A stretch of 64,000 bases of DNA from an uncultured Nitrospirales bacterium (GCA_958295805.1 OY282373.1:343001-407000), one strand, 5' to 3'. Shown: positions 1-8,344, counted from the stretch's first letter. Translations and numbers: made by a program. The notes: a model not told the origin generated them from the letters alone.

Positions 1-8
1 TTGACGCC

Positions 9-611
9 ATGGGGGAGCCCGCCATCAGCGAGATGGCGATTCAAACCCTGAAAAAGCTTGGAGCCATCCGGGATCGCGTTGATGCGATCATGGATGAATT
101 GCGTGACGTGGAACAATCTGAACTCCGGGAAGGCGCCCGTCAGGAAGCGGTGCATAAGCTTCATCCGATTGGCCGTCCCATCGTCGAGATCTTGATTGAA
201 TACCTTGAAGATGATGATTGGGTGGTGCGTGAGGCCGCCGCAGACGTGTTGGGAAAAATCGGAGACGTGCGAGCGGTGGAGCCGTTGATTGAGCGACTGA
301 AGCGGGACAAAGATACGGGAGTCAAAGAACTGGCCACCAAGGGGTTGGGCTTAATCGGAGACGCCAGGCCCGTTGATCTCCTGATTGACATGATTCCGAT
401 TAAACCGTTGCGCGTCTTGGCGGTGGAAGCCTTGGAGAAAATCAAAGACGTGGAAGCCTTGCGCCCCCACGCGGAGTTGTTTAAGAAGATGAAGGATGAC
501 CGTGACGGTCTGGTCTCGTATAATTCGGGCGTCATCCTTGATAAGTTGGCAGCGGCGGAGGCGCAGATGGATGAAGAGCTGTGGGCCGATCAGGAGAAAG
601 TGAATGGCTGA
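9..611 (+). CDS. HEAT-repeat protein (5' end possibly outside window)
   Basis: About 200 residues dominated by HEAT/PBS-lyase-like helical repeats. Repeat signatures such as 'VREAAADVLGKIGD' and 'AVEPLIERL' are visible around residues 70-130. Such repeats form solenoid scaffolds for protein binding; no catalytic motif is present. The frame is open to the left edge of the window, and the sequence before the first ATG reads naturally into it, so the true start may lie upstream and this may be a partial gene. Its 3' end overlaps the next gene by 8 bases, so the two HEAT genes are translationally coupled. The exact role is unknown. Confidence 0.8.
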   Translation: MGEPAISEMAIQTLKKLGAIRDRVDAIMDELRDVEQSELREGARQEAVHKLHPIGRPIVEILIEYLEDDDWVVREAAADVLGKIGDVRAVEPLIERLKRDKDTGVKELATKGLGLIGDARPVDLLIDMIPIKPLRVLAVEALEKIKDVEALRPHAELFKKMKDDRDGLVSYNSGVILDKLAAAEAQMDEELWADQEKVNG

Positions 612-1356
612 GCATCATCGTCTCGAACAATTACTGTCCGCCCTTCGTGACGACAACGAAGGGTTACGCAATCACGCGGCCGCCGGACTGGGACAAATCG
701 GCGAGTCGGCAATCCCTCGGTTGATCAACATGTTTGGGGATGATGATCTGGTGATTCGTGAGGCCGCGGTCAACGCCGTCGTTCACGTTGGGGACGCTGC
801 GATTGATCCCTTGATTGAGGCGCTGACCGATGATGAATGGGCCATTCGAGAGCAGTCGGCTTCCGCGTTGGGCAAACTCAAGAGCCCGCGAGCCGTGGGC
901 CCACTGGTGAAGGCGTTGACCGATAAAGATGGCGGCGTGCGGACCGCCGCGGTCTGGGCGTTGGAGAAGATCGGGGACCCCGAAGCCGTGCCGGCCTTGG
1001 TCGGCTGTTTGATGGACGCAGTGTTGCGAGAAGACGTCGCCCGCGTGTTGAAAAAAATCGGAGACACGCGAGCCACTGACGCCTTGATTGATGGCCTGAA
1101 AGGGTCTAATTGGATCGTTCGCCGTCACTCGGCCGAAGCCCTCGGAAAAATCGGGGATGCTAAAGGATTTTCTCCGTTGGTTGAGGCCTTGACGGATGAT
1201 GACTGGCTTGTTCGTCGGAATGCCGCTGAATCGTTGGCCAGGTTGGGTGACGCCCGAGCCATTCAGCCGGTGTCGGCCTTATTGGAAGATGAAAATGAAA
1301 TGGTGCGTGATACCGCGGAAGGGGTGTTGGCAAGCTTAGGCTGGACCCCTGAGTAG
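604..1356 (+). CDS. HEAT-repeat protein
   Basis: This 250-residue protein is built almost entirely of about seven HEAT (PBS lyase-type) repeats of roughly 30 residues. Each has a V/IRE-AA--LG-IGD core, for example near residues 50-60, 80-90, 110-120, 170-185 and 205-215. No signal peptide is visible, so it is probably a cytoplasmic scaffold. The ATG lies inside the end of the preceding HEAT gene (8-base overlap). A third HEAT gene follows after a short gap, so the three form one unit. Function cannot be inferred beyond protein-protein interaction. Confidence 0.85.
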   Translation: MAEHHRLEQLLSALRDDNEGLRNHAAAGLGQIGESAIPRLINMFGDDDLVIREAAVNAVVHVGDAAIDPLIEALTDDEWAIREQSASALGKLKSPRAVGPLVKALTDKDGGVRTAAVWALEKIGDPEAVPALVGCLMDAVLREDVARVLKKIGDTRATDALIDGLKGSNWIVRRHSAEALGKIGDAKGFSPLVEALTDDDWLVRRNAAESLARLGDARAIQPVSALLEDENEMVRDTAEGVLASLGWTPE

Positions 1357-1422
1357 CGTCTGGTGGACGGTGGCTGGTGTATCACGAGCCGCTCGCCACC
1401 TGCTTAAGAAGGAGAAGTCGTT

Positions 1423-2094
1423 ATGGCAGATGCAGGTCCGAGTCCCCTTGTTCAAATCAATCCCAAACGTGCCAAGAAGGATGGCTTTAATCTTGTCACG
1501 GAAAACGTCATTGCGGTCAACCTGGAGGCCAGACAACTTGAAGTGGAATTATTGGCCTATGACGGGAAAACCGTGTTATTGGACGTGGCTGAAGACGTGC
1601 TTGACGATCTTCAAAAAATTAAACCAGGTGACGGGGCGACCCTCCGCATCGTGGAGGAAGACGGAAAGCGGCTGGTCAAGCAGTTCCGCATTCGGGCGAA
1701 AGATCCGAACGTCGTCAAGGTTGATGCCGCGTTGATGGACCTAAAGGATTCTCACTGGCTGAATCGGAAATATGCCGTTGAAGTGTTGGGAGAACTCAAG
1801 GCCGCCTCTGCCGTGGATGACCTGGTGGAATGTCTGGACGATGAAGTGGGTGACGTGCGGCATCGCGCGTATGAAGCGTTGATTAAAATCGGCGCGCCCT
1901 CCGTTCCGCAAGTCATTCCTCTGTTGGTGTCGGAAGAAGATGAATTGCGTCAGTCCGCCACCGAGATTCTGCGAAAAATCGGTAAGCCGGCCGTGGAACC
2001 TTTGGCCACCGCCTTGGTCGAGGCCGAGGTGCCGTTGAAAAAGCGGATTACCAAAGTGTTGGATCGCATGGGGTATAAACCGAAGGAAGCGTAA
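1423..2094 (+). CDS. HEAT-repeat protein with N-terminal beta-rich domain
   Basis: A 223-residue protein in two parts. Residues 1-100 are beta-rich and lack HEAT motifs; they contain 'GKTVLLDVAEDVLDDL' and look like a small ligand-binding or adaptor domain. Residues 100-215 contain three HEAT repeats (for instance 'VRHRAYEALIKIGAPS'). The start ATG follows an AGGAG site (AAGAAGGAGAAG, about 1408-1419). It is the third of three consecutive HEAT genes. The N-terminal half gives this member a different specificity, but its family was not recognised. Confidence 0.8.
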   Translation: MADAGPSPLVQINPKRAKKDGFNLVTENVIAVNLEARQLEVELLAYDGKTVLLDVAEDVLDDLQKIKPGDGATLRIVEEDGKRLVKQFRIRAKDPNVVKVDAALMDLKDSHWLNRKYAVEVLGELKAASAVDDLVECLDDEVGDVRHRAYEALIKIGAPSVPQVIPLLVSEEDELRQSATEILRKIGKPAVEPLATALVEAEVPLKKRITKVLDRMGYKPKEA

Positions 2095-2129
2095 GCCCGT
2101 TCCTGCCGACGAGCCGAAGCTGACGACCG

Positions 2130-3467
2130 TTACGTGGTTGCATAAGGATTCACGCCGACGGACGCGCGTCCCACGGATACATAATGAAATCCGTATTCGG
2201 CGGCCCGCCCGGGGTCATAGACGTTGCGGAGGTCAATCATTACCGGCGTGCGAAGCAGCGATTTCATGCGATCCATATCCAAGTTGCGAAATTGATTCCA
2301 TTCGGTGGCCAACACCACGGCATGTGCCCCTTTCATCGCGTCATAGGCATCGTCACAGCCGACCAATCCAGCTAACGTGTTGCGTGCTCCCTCCAATCCT
2401 TCCGGGTCATAGGCTCGCACGGTACAGCCTTCCTTCAGCAAGTGTTCCGCAATCATCAAAGCGGGAGAATCCCGAAGGTCATCGGTGTTGGGTTTGAAGG
2501 ACACTCCTAAAAGCGCAAAGGTCTTTCCTTGAAGGCCGTTCACGGTCGCACGGATTTTATCCACCATGCGGGCCCGCTGTTGTGCGTTCACCCGGTTGGT
2601 CGTCGTCGCCAACTGCATCTCATACCCGGCTTGTTTGCCGATGTGCATCAGTGCGGCGGTGTCTTTTCCAAAACAGGACCCGCCGTACCCGGGGCCGGCG
2701 TGTAAGAACTTTGCCCCGATCCGTTTGTCGAGCCCCATGGCTTTGGCCACGGTTTGCACGTTGGCGTCCATCAATTCACACAAATTGGCGACCTCGTTGA
2801 TAAAAGAAATCTTGGTGGCCAAAAACACGTTTGATGCGTATTTAATCATTTCTGCCGTTGAAAAATTTGTTATGACAAACGGCGTTTCAATGAGATACAA
2901 CGGGCGATACAAATCCTTCATGATGGCAGCCGTTTGCTCGTTGTCTACGCCGAGGATCACCCGATCCGGACGCATGAAGTCTTCAACTGCCGAACCTTCA
3001 CGTAGGAATTCTGGATTCGACGCCACGTCAAAATTCACGGGCGTTGGCTGACTCGCTCGAATCAGATCGCGCACGCGCCCGGCCGTTCCAATGGGAACGG
3101 TGGATTTGGTCACCACGACTTTATAGTCGGTCATCCGGCTTCCAATGCTGCGTGCCACTTCATCAATGGAGGACATATCCACCGAACCATCGGGTCGTGA
3201 GGGAGTGCCCACCGCGATGAGAATCACCAAGGCCGTGTCCACGGCCTTGTGCAGGTCCGTGGAAAAGGTGAGCCGTCCGGCTTTGTGGCCTTTGACCACC
3301 AATTCAGCTAATCCGGGTTCATAAAACGGCACCTCACCGCGTTCTAATTTTTCAATGCGGGCGGGGTCCACGTCCATACAGGTCACGTTGAGTCCGAATT
3401 CTGCAAAACACGCGCCCGTGACGAGTCCCACGTATCCCGTCCCAAGAATACTAATGTGCATGGCCAC
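2130..3467 (-). CDS. ugd: UDP-glucose 6-dehydrogenase
   Basis: Oxidises UDP-glucose to UDP-glucuronate with 2 NAD+, supplying a precursor for exopolysaccharide, capsule or LPS sugars in the cytoplasm. The 445-residue length is normal for the family. The N-terminal Rossmann motif GTGYVG is at residues 9-14, the VDVDP-like stretch after strand 2 reads 'CMDVDP', and the catalytic cysteine lies in 'GPGYGGSCFGKD' (C265). The central 'SNPEFLREGSA' motif around 150-160 is also typical. It is convergent with the HEAT genes and is transcribed alone. A UDP-mannose or UDP-ManNAc dehydrogenase is less likely given the motif set. Confidence 0.93.
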   Translation of the reverse strand: MAMHISILGTGYVGLVTGACFAEFGLNVTCMDVDPARIEKLERGEVPFYEPGLAELVVKGHKAGRLTFSTDLHKAVDTALVILIAVGTPSRPDGSVDMSSIDEVARSIGSRMTDYKVVVTKSTVPIGTAGRVRDLIRASQPTPVNFDVASNPEFLREGSAVEDFMRPDRVILGVDNEQTAAIMKDLYRPLYLIETPFVITNFSTAEMIKYASNVFLATKISFINEVANLCELMDANVQTVAKAMGLDKRIGAKFLHAGPGYGGSCFGKDTAALMHIGKQAGYEMQLATTTNRVNAQQRARMVDKIRATVNGLQGKTFALLGVSFKPNTDDLRDSPALMIAEHLLKEGCTVRAYDPEGLEGARNTLAGLVGCDDAYDAMKGAHAVVLATEWNQFRNLDMDRMKSLLRTPVMIDLRNVYDPGRAAEYGFHYVSVGRASVGVNPYATT

Positions 3468-3579
3468 CTCTTGATTGGTAAGGAAAGATCAGTTTCACAA
3501 CGTTTGGAACATCAAAGTGCGTGAAGGGAAAAGAGCAAAGGAAATACCCGTTCCCTCCCTGACGGAGAACAGGGATTTC

Positions 3580-3608
3580 TTGACAGGGTAGCATACCCGA
3601 ACTAGAAT
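3580..3608 (+). promoter_or_regulatory. sigma-70 promoter of tRNA-Gly
   Basis: A perfect -35 box TTGACA (3580-3585) is followed by a 17-base spacer and a -10 box TAGAAT (3603-3608). Transcription would start near 3615, about 17 bases before the tRNA. The match to the housekeeping consensus and its position make this a confident prediction. Confidence 0.8.
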
Positions 3609-3631
3609 CAAAATCTCCCTTCATCTCGAGA

Positions 3632-3706
3632 GCGGGAATAGCTCAGTGGTAGAGCATCGCCTTGCCAAGGCGAGGGTCGGGGGTTCAAATCCCCTTTCCC
3701 GCTCCA
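3632..3706 (+). tRNA. tRNA-Gly (anticodon GCC)
   Basis: A complete cloverleaf. The acceptor arm GCGGGAA pairs with TTCCCGC. The D-loop has the usual AGCTCAGTGG-TAGAGC form, the anticodon loop is TTGCCAA, and the T arm contains GGTTCAAATCC. The CCA end is encoded (3704-3706). It reads GGC/GGT glycine codons and is transcribed alone from the promoter just upstream. Confidence 0.96.
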
Positions 3707-3799
3707 AATCTTCAATAAATACCGTCCCTTGCCCTTCAGCCTCTGGAATGTAGCAAATCATTTTCCATCAACGATCCAGACTCCCATTACCTAGAAACG

Positions 3800-4138
3800 T
3801 TATTTTACGTGCAAGGTTTCTAGGGGCACCGCTTTTTCTTTTAATGATGTCAAATCAAAAGCGGCGTTTCCCATGAAGTGGACCAGTGCCTGTTCCAGGC
3901 TTGTAGAGGAGATCACAAGGCCACCATGAACTTTTCTTTTTTCCCATGCACACGGACCACACAGTAACGAATTGGGAAGATGTTCCGGACCAATCCAGAA
4001 AAATTTAAGCTCTATGCGGCGTGGTTGAAACCTTGAAGCATGTGATAGACAGCGACAATGACCGTAGAGGGGATTGGAATTTTTTCCAGATGCCATAAAA
4101 ACCGCCATAAATGAACCAGCGGTGTCTTTAAGTTTCAA
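3800..4138 (-). CDS. hypothetical protein, uncertain
   Basis: An open frame of 112 codons with a TTG start, overlapping the end of the HTH gene by 11 bases on the same strand. It would be the third gene of the TA operon if real. The product has no recognisable motif, no signal peptide and an irregular composition rich in Cys, His and Trp. The overlap with an upstream coding region supports coupling, but nothing else confirms that it is translated. Confidence 0.3.
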   Translation of the reverse strand: MKLKDTAGSFMAVFMASGKNSNPLYGHCRCLSHASRFQPRRIELKFFWIGPEHLPNSLLCGPCAWEKRKVHGGLVISSTSLEQALVHFMGNAAFDLTSLKEKAVPLETLHVK

Positions 4139-4793
4139 CTTTTAAGACTTTTACAAACTCATCTAAATATTTCTTCTCTTCCCTTGTGAGTGTAGAAAAT
4201 GATTCTGAATGAGCCGCGAATTTTGAAGCTTGTTTTTTCAAATCATGAGGTATTTGCTGAGTCACACCCGCAAGTGCATTCAATCGAATCTGTGGAATCT
4301 CATAAAATCGACTTAATTTGAAGAGAGTAGACGAGGAAGGTCGATATCCGTTGTTTCTTTCCATCACAATGATTTCTTCTGGATCGAGGCCTAGTTTTTG
4401 GGCAAGTTGCCTGACGGTGAGACCACGTGACTGTCTGAGCTTTTTGATGATTTCTTGAAAAACGTATCGAATGGTGTTTCCTTCTGATTCTCTCGGTATC
4501 ATTAAGACGGTAAGCCGATGATTAAGTGCCTTTGCGATCCGATTAAGCATAGAAAGAGAGTGCCCTTCGTAATCAGCATATTCAAGCCTGCTGATGGCCG
4601 ATTGGGTCGTTCCAATAAGAGCAGCCAGTTCTTTTTGATTTAAGCCGGCATCCTTCCGAAGGTCATGAATTATCTTCGCCACTTCTGCATTGACCCGTTC
4701 GGTTTCAAGCGAAGATATTCGGTCCGGCCTGTCCTTGATGAACGTGCGGTGAAGAATTTCAACAGCGTCATTGATGTTTTTCTTCTTTCTCAT
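4128..4793 (-). CDS. HigA-like antitoxin with two Xre-type HTH domains
   Basis: A 221-residue DNA-binding protein. Residues about 35-90 are a Cro/C1-type helix-turn-helix (core 'LNQKELAALIGTTQSAISRLE'). Residues about 110-165 form a second, more diverged one ('LTVRQLAQKLGLDPEEIIVMER'). Typical HigA antitoxins are near 100 residues with one HTH, so this one is double length. It follows the RelE/HigB-like toxin gene after 5 bases in the toxin-first order typical of higBA. It most likely neutralises the toxin and represses the operon through the palindrome at 5166-5186. Confidence 0.8.
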   Translation of the reverse strand: MRKKKNINDAVEILHRTFIKDRPDRISSLETERVNAEVAKIIHDLRKDAGLNQKELAALIGTTQSAISRLEYADYEGHSLSMLNRIAKALNHRLTVLMIPRESEGNTIRYVFQEIIKKLRQSRGLTVRQLAQKLGLDPEEIIVMERNNGYRPSSSTLFKLSRFYEIPQIRLNALAGVTQQIPHDLKKQASKFAAHSESFSTLTREEKKYLDEFVKVLKVET

Positions 4794-4798
4794 ATTGG

Positions 4799-5164
4799 TT
4801 AGTCTAACTTTGCCGTGTGGGTTTGAGGTTTTTCCGAGTAATGTTCTTTTCTCCTAATCGCAAGATGGATTTCCCCATCAGGAAGGTCACTTTCTTTGAT
4901 TAACCCGTGAGATATAACAACCTTTTTCTTATTAAAGAAATAGAGGACACGATAATGAATATTTCGATGACAAATTCTCAGCTCATAAATACCGTCTCTT
5001 AGGTAATCAGCCTCGGGGCGTCGTAGTTCGTGCCCCAACGCCTTTAAACGTTCTATCCGTACAATACATTTGTCCTGCACTTTCGAGGGGAGACCGTCAA
5101 GCCATTCGATAAAGGGAATGGAACCATTCGATTCAGCGAAGAGGAGAACATCTGTTTTTGGCAC
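4799..5164 (-). CDS. HigB/RelE-type toxin (phage Gp49-like)
   Basis: A 121-residue protein with the pattern of the Gp49-like HigB toxins: an N-terminal 'FIEWLDGLPSKVQDK', a central 'YLRDGIYELRICHRNIHYRVLYFF' beta hairpin with conserved ELR and YRVLYF, and a 'KK' run followed by 'HGLIKES'. Members cleave mRNA on the ribosome. The start is GTG at 5164; a GAAGGA ribosome site 8 bases upstream sits in the loop of a palindromic operator, which would let a bound repressor block expression. It is intact, unlike the other toxins in this window. Confidence 0.82.
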   Translation of the reverse strand: MPKTDVLLFAESNGSIPFIEWLDGLPSKVQDKCIVRIERLKALGHELRRPEADYLRDGIYELRICHRNIHYRVLYFFNKKKVVISHGLIKESDLPDGEIHLAIRRKEHYSEKPQTHTAKLD

Positions 5165-5165
5165 T

Positions 5166-5186
5166 TACATAATCCTTCATTATGTA
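5166..5186 (-). promoter_or_regulatory. palindromic operator over the RBS of the HigBA operon
   Basis: Perfect 8-base arms TACATAAT (5166-5173) and ATTATGTA (5179-5186) flank a 5-base centre that contains the Shine-Dalgarno site of the toxin gene. On the minus strand a TTGACA (around 5213-5218) followed after 18 bases by TAATAA lies just upstream, giving a promoter-operator layout usual for Xre-regulated TA operons. The binding protein is inferred to be the adjacent HTH antitoxin. Confidence 0.6.
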
Positions 5187-5252
5187 GATTATTATTGTGA
5201 TGTTTAATAAAATGTCAATCTCAAATTTGCGATAAATAATTGATTGTAGAAA

Positions 5253-5273
5253 CCATGTTGTCTTACAACATGG
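5253..5273. repeat. perfect inverted repeat upstream of the TA operon
   Basis: Arms CCATGTTGT and ACAACATGG separated by CTT give a perfect 9-base palindrome about 90 bases upstream of the toxin start. It may be a second regulator site, or a terminator stem for the gene at 5332 onward. There is no U-tract on either side, so an intrinsic terminator is not well supported. Confidence 0.45.
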
Positions 5274-5331
5274 CTCGATCTGCCAATAAACGCGACGAAA
5301 TTAGGATTTGTTAAAGAATACGTGCGTCGCT

Positions 5332-6726
5332 TTACCCCGTGGGTACTCTTTCTGGCACGAGAACCAGATGCCAGGGGGGCACTTCTTCGCTCATGTGGGC
5401 GAATTGGCGGGCGGTGAAGCTGGCGGGCATACCGGGGAATACGTCGCCGCGTCGGATTTCCACAAATCGGAAACGGTGTGTGACGGGTTTCCGTTCGAGG
5501 GGAGTTGTTCCCCCGGGGATGTTCCGTCGAAGAGGGATGACGTCCGACAGGTGACAGCGTTCTCCAATTTTCAACGAAGACAGGGCTTGATGAACGTGGC
5601 TGAAAACGTCGGGAAGCGTTTCCGGTGAGAATACGACGTCAGCGGGTCGCATATTGGGATCATCAACCAGTTGAGCGAGGATTTCCCAGAACACTTCGTC
5701 ATCAACGGCAGCGAGCACACCGACGGCCCCGCGACGAGCCACAAGATTCAACAGGGACAGCGGGCCTTGAATCGCAAATTTCCATGGGGGAAACGTCAAG
5801 CATTTTCCCTGATGCTTCACTTCCAAGGCCTCTTCTCCATTGACTCGAACCTTTCGATAACGGCCTTTCATTTTCGTGAGGTGAGCGTGGAGGATGGGAC
5901 GCGATATTCGCGTGGGCTCATACGCAAAGGTCGGCGTTGCCGGAGCATGACAGGTCACCATGGTGTACTGAGGGAGACACTGGGGTTGCTTGGAAAATTC
6001 CATCATGTCGATGCCGCCCCAGAACCGGAATTGAAGATGCTCAGGAGCGACGTGGGCCAATCGGTCAAGACGTTCCTGGTTGGCGTGGTACTGGCCGCCG
6101 AATTGAGATCCTGGTTGTAAACGATCCTGTGCGTGAAGCGTGAAGGCTTTTCCACCGTTCTGAAATCGAGAGAGATAGAGATCGAGAAAATCTTCTTCAA
6201 ATGATAAATCGCCGGCACCCAGATCCAATAAAGAAGGCTGATCCACCTGCAGAAGCAGATCGTAGGGGGATTGCCCACTTCTGATGAAGGCCTCGACGTC
6301 TTCAGGGGCAGGAAACGACGACGTGGGAACTGTTTGCACCAGAGAAAAGTACAGGCACAAGGATCGAATGGCTTTCGTGGAAGGCAGGCCGGTTAATTCT
6401 TTGAGCAGAGCATGGTTGACTGGGACTTGTTGATGAGGGGTGACGTGGCTTTTCCCCAGACTGGCGATCAAGGTGTTTTGTAGTGCGTCTGGTAAGGTGC
6501 TGTGGCGGATGCGTTCCGTCAGTCGGTTCAGGGTACTGGGAAGTTGAGAGGGATGAACCAGTTTTCTGGTCAACGCCCACGTCACGGGGTCCGCGTGCTT
6601 GCCGTCTTTGACCTGCCGTCGAAATTGAGCGTTGGTGCGTGGAATGATTTGAGCGTCGAAGGCGGATGATGGAGAAGGCTTGGGCGACACGAGGCAAGCG
6701 TAGCCGTCGATTTGCAGGTACGTCAA
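5332..6726 (-). CDS. hypothetical protein with a SAM-methyltransferase-like motif
   Basis: A 464-residue soluble protein. Near residues 175-195 it has 'SLLDLGAGDLSFEEDFLDLY', resembling motif I of class I SAM-dependent methyltransferases (hydrophobic strand, then D-x-G-x-G). It continues with an acidic-ended strand 'FTLHAQDRL' and a later 'YTMVTCHAPATPTFAYEP' that could be the motif IV region. The remaining halves match nothing known to me. It is monocistronic, between the HigBA module and the divergent ChaN-like gene. The coding frame is long and consistent, so it is a real gene; the methyltransferase assignment is inference. Confidence 0.7.
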   Translation of the reverse strand: MTYLQIDGYACLVSPKPSPSSAFDAQIIPRTNAQFRRQVKDGKHADPVTWALTRKLVHPSQLPSTLNRLTERIRHSTLPDALQNTLIASLGKSHVTPHQQVPVNHALLKELTGLPSTKAIRSLCLYFSLVQTVPTSSFPAPEDVEAFIRSGQSPYDLLLQVDQPSLLDLGAGDLSFEEDFLDLYLSRFQNGGKAFTLHAQDRLQPGSQFGGQYHANQERLDRLAHVAPEHLQFRFWGGIDMMEFSKQPQCLPQYTMVTCHAPATPTFAYEPTRISRPILHAHLTKMKGRYRKVRVNGEEALEVKHQGKCLTFPPWKFAIQGPLSLLNLVARRGAVGVLAAVDDEVFWEILAQLVDDPNMRPADVVFSPETLPDVFSHVHQALSSLKIGERCHLSDVIPLRRNIPGGTTPLERKPVTHRFRFVEIRRGDVFPGMPASFTARQFAHMSEEVPPWHLVLVPERVPTG

Positions 6727-6770
6727 GAAAGGAGCAAGACGTTGCAGACGGGTGAATCCTGTGCTACACC

Positions 6771-7745
6771 ATGCGTATGCTGCTGATTGTCGATGTTCTT
6801 TCGAGAAAATTGGTGGGCTTGGGCTTTGCCTGTTGGGTGATGGTCGCCACCGCGGTCTGTGCCGAAGTCCCTCCCGCTCCTTATCAAGAAGGCCAGATTT
6901 TTGACCTTAAAAAGAAGACGATCATTGCCGATTCGGCACTCCGTTCAGTTCTTCAATCCGTTGACGTCGTCTATCTTGGTGAAGCGCATTATACCCCTTC
7001 TCATGTTGCCGCCGCGCTTCACGTCCTGCAAATCCTTCTCGACGGAGACCGAACTCCAATTTTGGGGATGGAAATGTTCAGTTGGGACGGTCAGGCTGCT
7101 CTTGATCGGTACGTCAAGGGCGAACCGATGACCAAAGAGGAGTTTTTAGCCGAATCCCACTGGATCAATAATTGGGGAGGGAACTATGATGATTATGCCC
7201 CGCTCGTCGATTTTGCCAGAACGCATGGCGTGCAACTGCTGGGACTCAATCCACCGCGCCCGCTGGTGAGGAAAGTGGCGAAAAGAGGAGTAGCGGGAAT
7301 TGGTGATGATCCGGTTTTGACAAAATGGAATCTTCCTGATCCGTTTCCTTCCGACGATTCCGCCTATCGTCGGGTGATTTACGAGCAAATCGAAAAGTGT
7401 CATCAGGGCCTCACTCAGGAGGTCTATCAGAAAATTTATGAAGCCTCTGTCTTTCGAGACGAGGGAATGGCCGCGGTTATTACGGCAACGGCGAGGATGG
7501 GTTCTCAAAGCCCAATCACCTTTGTCAGTTATACGGGGGCCGGCCATATCCAATATGGGCTTCCCATTCCCAAACGGGTCAATCGGCAATTTGGAAGTCC
7601 AATCCAATCCGTCACCGTGTATCTTCACGCACTGGATTCTGAGCACCCGGAAGACGTTGAGCAGTTAATGGAGGAAGACGTTGCTGACTACGTCTGGCTC
7701 ACGGCCTTGGGACCACGGGGAAGACAGCCACGGTGCGGGGAGTAG
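6771..7745 (+). CDS. ChaN-like haem-binding/uptake lipoprotein-family protein
   Basis: A 324-residue exported protein with an N-terminal hydrophobic segment ending in 'VMVATAVCAEV' (signal peptide, possible lipobox at C30). The body matches the ChaN/PF04187 (EreA/ChaN, Tiki-like) fold: 'DVVYLGEAHYTPSHV' and 'ILGMEMFSWDGQAALDRYVKG' early, then 'HGVQLLGLNPPRPLVRKVAKRG' and 'GAGHIQYG' later. The E-H and G-x-x-H residues are those expected for the metal- or haem-binding pocket. It is followed after 40 bases by the CDGSH gene. The specific substrate cannot be told from sequence. Confidence 0.82.
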   Translation: MRMLLIVDVLSRKLVGLGFACWVMVATAVCAEVPPAPYQEGQIFDLKKKTIIADSALRSVLQSVDVVYLGEAHYTPSHVAAALHVLQILLDGDRTPILGMEMFSWDGQAALDRYVKGEPMTKEEFLAESHWINNWGGNYDDYAPLVDFARTHGVQLLGLNPPRPLVRKVAKRGVAGIGDDPVLTKWNLPDPFPSDDSAYRRVIYEQIEKCHQGLTQEVYQKIYEASVFRDEGMAAVITATARMGSQSPITFVSYTGAGHIQYGLPIPKRVNRQFGSPIQSVTVYLHALDSEHPEDVEQLMEEDVADYVWLTALGPRGRQPRCGE

Positions 7746-7784
7746 AACGCATCGTTCAGTGAGACGAACGAATGGAGGGAAAGA

Positions 7785-8030
7785 ATGGGTGATCCGATCG
7801 TGATTCCACAGCGTATGCCTTATGTGATGGAGATGGAGCCCGGCACGTATTATTGGTGTCGGTGTGGCCGCTCCAAGACACAACCCTTTTGTGATGGTTC
7901 ACACACGGGCACGGACCATTCTCCGGTGGAAGTCGAACTCACCGAGAAAAAGCGAGTGGCCTGGTGTGGGTGTAAGCATACGAAAAAGCAACCTTTTTGC
8001 GATGGCACCCATTCCGGGCTTGAGGAATAA
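7785..8030 (+). CDS. CDGSH iron-sulfur domain protein (two CDGSH motifs)
   Basis: An 81-residue protein carrying two mitoNEET-type cluster-binding motifs, each C-x-C-x2-(S/T)-x-x-PFCDG-(S/T)-H: the first around residues 25-42 ('CRCGRS...PFCDGSH') and the second around 63-79 ('CGCKHTKKQPFCDGTH'). Each binds one 2Fe-2S cluster with 3 Cys and 1 His. The double-motif arrangement is that of the bacterial/MiNT-like class. No membrane segment is present, so it is cytoplasmic. A GGAGGGAAAG ribosome site precedes the ATG. Probable role is electron or cluster transfer. Confidence 0.92.
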   Translation: MGDPIVIPQRMPYVMEMEPGTYYWCRCGRSKTQPFCDGSHTGTDHSPVEVELTEKKRVAWCGCKHTKKQPFCDGTHSGLEE

Positions 8031-8151
8031 CCCACCCGGAACACACGATTGCCTTGTGCAGGAGAGTTTTAATAAAATGGGGCATCTTTGCCGTTTATTG
8101 GATACGAACTGAACGCTTCACGCGTTGATGACGAAGAGGAGGATCAGAGTT

Positions 8152-8328
8152 ATGAAGCAGACGATTCAGAGAATGGTCAGCACTGCGTTTCTGGTACTGG
8201 CAAGTACGCCGGCGGCCTTTGCCAATGAACCTGGTGGTGGGTATGAGGGTATCAGTGCCATGTATTATGGTCTCATTGCGGTCATCCTGATGTACGGGGC
8301 CTACGATATTTTTTTCAAAAAAGATTGA
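8152..8328 (+). CDS. small membrane protein, function unknown
   Basis: A 58-residue protein. Residues 1-24 form a signal-like segment with a basic start (MKQTIQR) and an AFA cleavage-type end. A short 'NEPGGGYEG' linker follows, then one transmembrane helix (about 35-52) ending in 'FFKKD'. The chosen ATG is preceded by GAGGAGG, better than the longer frame's start. It lies between the CDGSH gene and a convergent esterase gene. Its size resembles small accessory subunits of membrane complexes, but no family was recognised. Confidence 0.65.
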   Translation: MKQTIQRMVSTAFLVLASTPAAFANEPGGGYEGISAMYYGLIAVILMYGAYDIFFKKD

Positions 8329-8344
8329 TTCTTTTTCAATCCAA

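Noticed and set aside
664-1128. Minus-strand open frame opposite the second HEAT gene
   Set aside because: Repeated HEAT codons keep the complementary frame open; the product has no domain and the plus-strand gene is clear.
5671-6120. Plus-strand open frames opposite the hypothetical at 5332-6726
   Set aside because: They lie wholly within the minus-strand gene, whose single long frame has natural composition and a methyltransferase-like motif.
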